DNA of 64,000 nucleotides from Peribacillus frigoritolerans. Its GTDB lineage: Bacteria > Bacillota > Bacilli > Bacillales > Bacillaceae. The notes beneath the pieces are model-generated. The model was not told the DNA's origin, ran no database searches, and saw nothing but the letters and a program-made list of their open reading frames with translations. Below are positions 63,634-64,000 of this stretch, one piece after another. A program made the position numbers and the translations under genes. Within the stretch, counting starts at the first letter, position 1. Every line of letters begins with the position of its first letter. The DNA is taken from contig NZ_SMZY01000002.1 in NCBI RefSeq assembly GCF_004358755.1, forward strand, positions 1,116,001-1,180,000, in the 5' to 3' direction.

Positions 63634-64000
63634 TGCCGGTCAAACCAGTTTCCGTACTTCTGATTGAAGATGATTTAATGGTTCAGGAGGTGAATCGGGA
63701 GTTTTTAGAGAGAGTGGAAGGCTTTGAGGTTATTGGCATCGCAGCAAATGGCGCTGATGGCCTTGAGCTTGTGAGAAAGCTTGCTCCTGATCTGATTTTG
63801 ATTGATATGTATATGCCCAAGATGAATGGACTTGAGACCATTCAAGCCATTCGGGCTGAAGGTCATGCAGCTGATATTATTGCGATAACCGCAGCAAGCG
63901 ATATGGAAACAGTCCGAAATGTTCTGCTCCACGGGGCCGTTGATTATTTAATGAAGCCATTTAAATTCGAACGGCTGAAGCAGTCACTTGAAAACTATTC
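63630..64000 (+). CDS. dctR: Dicarboxylate response regulator, cut by window end
   Basis: First 123 codons of a CitB-type response regulator. Receiver features: LLIEDDLMVQ, phospho-acceptor Asp59 in LILIDMYMPKMNG, AITAAS and the conserved Lys in YLMKPFKFERL. The ATG at 63630 overlaps the dctS stop (ATGA), with GGAGGAG in front. The DNA-binding domain lies beyond the window. Should activate dicarboxylate uptake, probably dctP. Confidence 0.92.
   Translation, partial: MMPVKPVSVLLIEDDLMVQEVNREFLERVEGFEVIGIAANGADGLELVRKLAPDLILIDMYMPKMNGLETIQAIRAEGHAADIIAITAASDMETVRNVLLHGAVDYLMKPFKFERLKQSLENY

Overview
The window looks like chromosomal DNA of a low-GC, endospore-forming Firmicute of the family Bacillaceae. 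The reasons are strong AAGGAGG-type ribosome binding sites, frequent TTG and GTG starts, a spoVR gene, and long blocks whose content and order I recognise from the Bacillus subtilis yhcS-yhdB region (yhcS, yhcT, yhcU, yhcV, yhcW, yhcX, glpP, glpF, glpK, glpD, pgcA, yhcY, yhcZ, yhdA, yhdB). The species cannot be named from sequence alone. I saw no rRNA, tRNA, CRISPR array, integrase or transposase.

Layout. 0-2.2 kb: arsenic operon arsR-arsB-arsC. 2.2-4.6 kb: a MarR-type regulator and a flavoprotein, both with vicinal cysteine pairs, then two small genes; the two promoters share one inverted-repeat operator. 4.7-6.4 kb: a CNNM/CBS transporter and a small leader reading frame. 6.4-12.7 kb: intact spoVR and, 4.9 kb away, a broken copy of its 3' end; between the two direct repeats lies an AT-rich island with a secreted metalloprotease, a lipoprotein, a membrane-anchored Mrr-type nuclease, a membrane protein and a DUF4236 protein. 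12.9-16 kb: a drug-efflux MFS transporter and the nitric oxide stress pair hmp/nsrR. 16.4-19 kb: a secreted esterase made of two tandem domains, and an ArsC-like protein lacking the catalytic cysteine. 19.2-29.6 kb: a carbohydrate or N-glycoside catabolic block (AtuA/DUF1446 protein, DUF4387 protein, ribokinase, ABC importer, two ADP-ribosylglycohydrolase-fold proteins, LacI regulator) with a perfect LacI-type operator at its head. 29.7-43.4 kb: DUF421 protein, yhdB, azoreductase and YhcYZ two-component system, pgcA, and the glycerol regulon with GlpP-controlled leaders and a cre box. 43.4-50.9 kb: CBS protein, broken TetR gene, thiol-disulfide pair, pseudouridine synthase, acetyltransferase, class D sortase, aldo-keto reductase, EcsC and DoxX proteins. 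51-57 kb: a KP-43-type subtilase, an NAD(P)H oxidoreductase, an esterase, a 22-copy tandem array with a 52-bp period, a 25-bp-stem hairpin and a nitroreductase. 57.3-64 kb: PiT phosphate transporter with its DUF47 partner, and C4-dicarboxylate genes dctP, dctB, dctS, dctR (dctR cut by the window end).

How the parts work together. Several units can be read as complete circuits: arsenate reduction and arsenite efflux under ArsR; NO detoxification by Hmp under NsrR; glycerol uptake, phosphorylation and oxidation under GlpP antitermination and CcpA repression; and dicarboxylate sensing (DctB-DctS-DctR) controlling a carrier. The parts least explained by known biology are the two-hydrolase/AtuA/DUF4387 operon, the Cys-pair MarR/flavoprotein module beside ars, the spoVR-flanked island, and three loci carrying repeats with the same 52-bp period.
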